Assembly (NCBI GenBank): GCA_947623665.1 | Contig: CANQHJ010000010.1 | Location: 1 to 34,140 of the forward strand | DNA length: 34,140 bases | From: an uncultured Bacilli bacterium | GTDB taxonomy: Bacteria; Bacillota_I; Bacilli_A; RF39; UBA660 | Direction: 5' to 3' | Part shown: positions 33,446 to 34,140 of the stretch, piece by piece | How positions within the stretch are numbered: the stretch's first letter is position 1 | How the letters are laid out: each line of letters begins with the position of its first letter | Notes under the pieces: model-generated | What the model was told of the DNA's origin: nothing | Database searches by the model: none | Seen by the model: only the letters and a program-made list of their open reading frames with translations | Translations under genes and position numbers: made by a program

Positions 33446-34042
33446 ATGAAAAATAATATTAAAGTAGGAGTGTTTTTAGCAAGAATGCAACCTATACATA
33501 ATGCTCATTTATACATGGTAAAAAAAGCCCTAGAAGAATGTGATAGAGTATTAATTGTCTTAGGTAGTGAGAATAAATCTAATATGTTAAGAAACCCATA
33601 TGATGTTAATTTAAGAAAAGAAATGTTAAGAGAATGTTTAGATATGGATGAAAATAATAAAATTTCCATAATAACATTGCCAGACTGGTCAACAGAAGAA
33701 AATCATGAAGATACAAAAATATGGGGAAGATACTTTTACTATAATGTAGTATCTAGAATATCACAAAAACATTTTTCATTATATTATTCTGATGATAAAG
33801 AAATACTTGATAGTTGGTTTAAAAATACAGAAGTAGAAAAATATATAACTTACCGTAATTTTGATAGAGCTAATTTATTTGAAGGTTTATCAGCAACCAA
33901 AATAAGAAAAGCACTTATAGAAGATGATTATGATTATATAAAAAAGTTTTGTCCACAATCAGTAGTAAATCGTTTTGAGTTATTAAAGTCATACTATGAG
34001 GAAGTAAGAAAAAATCCATGTGAAGATTTCACTATGGAATAG
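33446..34042 (+). CDS. Nicotinamide-nucleotide adenylyltransferase-like nucleotidyltransferase (NadM/NadR type)
   Basis: The 198-residue protein begins GVFLARMQPIHNAHLYMVKKALEE, matching the nucleotidyltransferase start G-x-F-x-R-x-Q-P-x-H-x-G-H with the paired His of the H-x-x-H site kept (Gly replaced by Ala). It continues with LIVLGSENKS, NPYDVNLRKEMLRE and the C-terminal LSATKIRKAL, which corresponds to the I-S-G/S-T-x-I-R motif. Such enzymes join NMN (or a related nucleotide) and ATP to make NAD. This form resembles archaeal NadM and the NadR core, not NadD. The gene has its own promoter and GGGGTGAT ribosome-binding site. Other cytidylyltransferase-fold activities remain possible. Confidence 0.8.
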   Translation: MKNNIKVGVFLARMQPIHNAHLYMVKKALEECDRVLIVLGSENKSNMLRNPYDVNLRKEMLRECLDMDENNKISIITLPDWSTEENHEDTKIWGRYFYYNVVSRISQKHFSLYYSDDKEILDSWFKNTEVEKYITYRNFDRANLFEGLSATKIRKALIEDDYDYIKKFCPQSVVNRFELLKSYYEEVRKNPCEDFTME

Positions 34043-34044
34043 AT

Positions 34045-34082
34045 AAAAATTTAAAATCTCAGATTTTAAATTTTTATTTTTT
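34045..34082 (+). terminator. Terminator after the NMNAT-like gene
   Basis: A 15-base perfect inverted repeat (34045-34059 and 34061-34075) with one central base, so the real loop is formed by opening inner pairs, followed by ATTTTTT. The remaining 58 bases to the window end hold no feature I can support. Confidence 0.75.
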
Positions 34083-34140
34083 GAGTTCCGGTAAAAAATA
34101 GGAAACAAAAGAAAAAATGAATTTGTGTTTTCCACAGATT

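Noticed and set aside
1-34140. Mycoplasma-type genetic code (TGA as Trp)
   Set aside because: purF and the first RNB paralogue end at TGA with correctly placed next genes, and Trp codons are TGG throughout.
1-34140. CRISPR array or insertion sequence
   Set aside because: No regularly spaced repeats, transposase gene or terminal inverted repeats were seen.
34083-34140. Start of another gene at the right edge
   Set aside because: The 58 bases show no ribosome-binding site plus start codon with a supported frame.

Overview
The window is about 75% A+T. Its Shine-Dalgarno sites are strong (AGGAGG, GAGGTG and similar), TGA is used as a stop (purF, first RNB paralogue) and Trp is TGG, so the standard bacterial code applies and a Mycoplasma-type code does not. 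The gene types (a SipW-type secreted protein, YfhO, an rnr/smpB/ssrA cluster, desulfoferrodoxin, lactate dehydrogenase) suggest a fermentative, oxygen-sensitive, low-GC Firmicute, perhaps an uncultivated gut Bacilli lineage such as RF39 or Erysipelotrichia. The lineage is an inference; no marker gene here settles it.

Layout. 1-212: start of a secreted protein on the minus strand. 346-7917: a defence island with three XRE-type regulators, then two tandem cytosine-C5 methyltransferases, a McrB-like AAA+ GTPase and a McrC/LlaJI-type nuclease, in the gene order of the LlaJI restriction-modification system. 8004-12625: a ribosome-rescue block (RNase R, a CapA-like protein, SmpB, an HD protein, tmRNA). 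12652-14297: two accessory genes beside tmRNA (a possible PD-(D/E)xK protein and a GNAT acetyltransferase). 14365-17025: a large YfhO-family membrane protein. 17034-21085 (minus strand): ADP-ribosylglycohydrolase, PurF, superoxide reductase and an FAD oxidoreductase. 21201-23274: a ComEC-like metallo-beta-lactamase protein, a DUF3006-like protein and lactate dehydrogenase. 23324-27921: two overlapping, divergent RNase R paralogues. 27943-28018: tRNA-Thr(CGU). 28150-34042: an unrecognised PD-(D/E)xK-like protein, a beta-CASP RNase J-like protein with an unusual N-terminus, a degenerate DEDD exonuclease-fold protein, an HExxH protein and an NMNAT-like nucleotidyltransferase.

How the parts fit. 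The window is rich in nucleic-acid enzymes: three RNase R-type proteins, one RNase J-type protein, one exonuclease fold, two probable PD-(D/E)xK proteins and a GTP-dependent restriction system. The most unusual items are (i) the tandem RNase R paralogues, which keep the catalytic aspartates but share changes at other conserved RNB positions; (ii) the pair at 29703-32486, where a beta-CASP nuclease carries an N-terminal segment resembling a decayed C-family DNA polymerase palm and is followed by an exonuclease fold with damaged catalytic residues; and (iii) the LlaJI-like system behind three stacked regulators. All domain calls were made by eye from the translated sequence; no database search was run.
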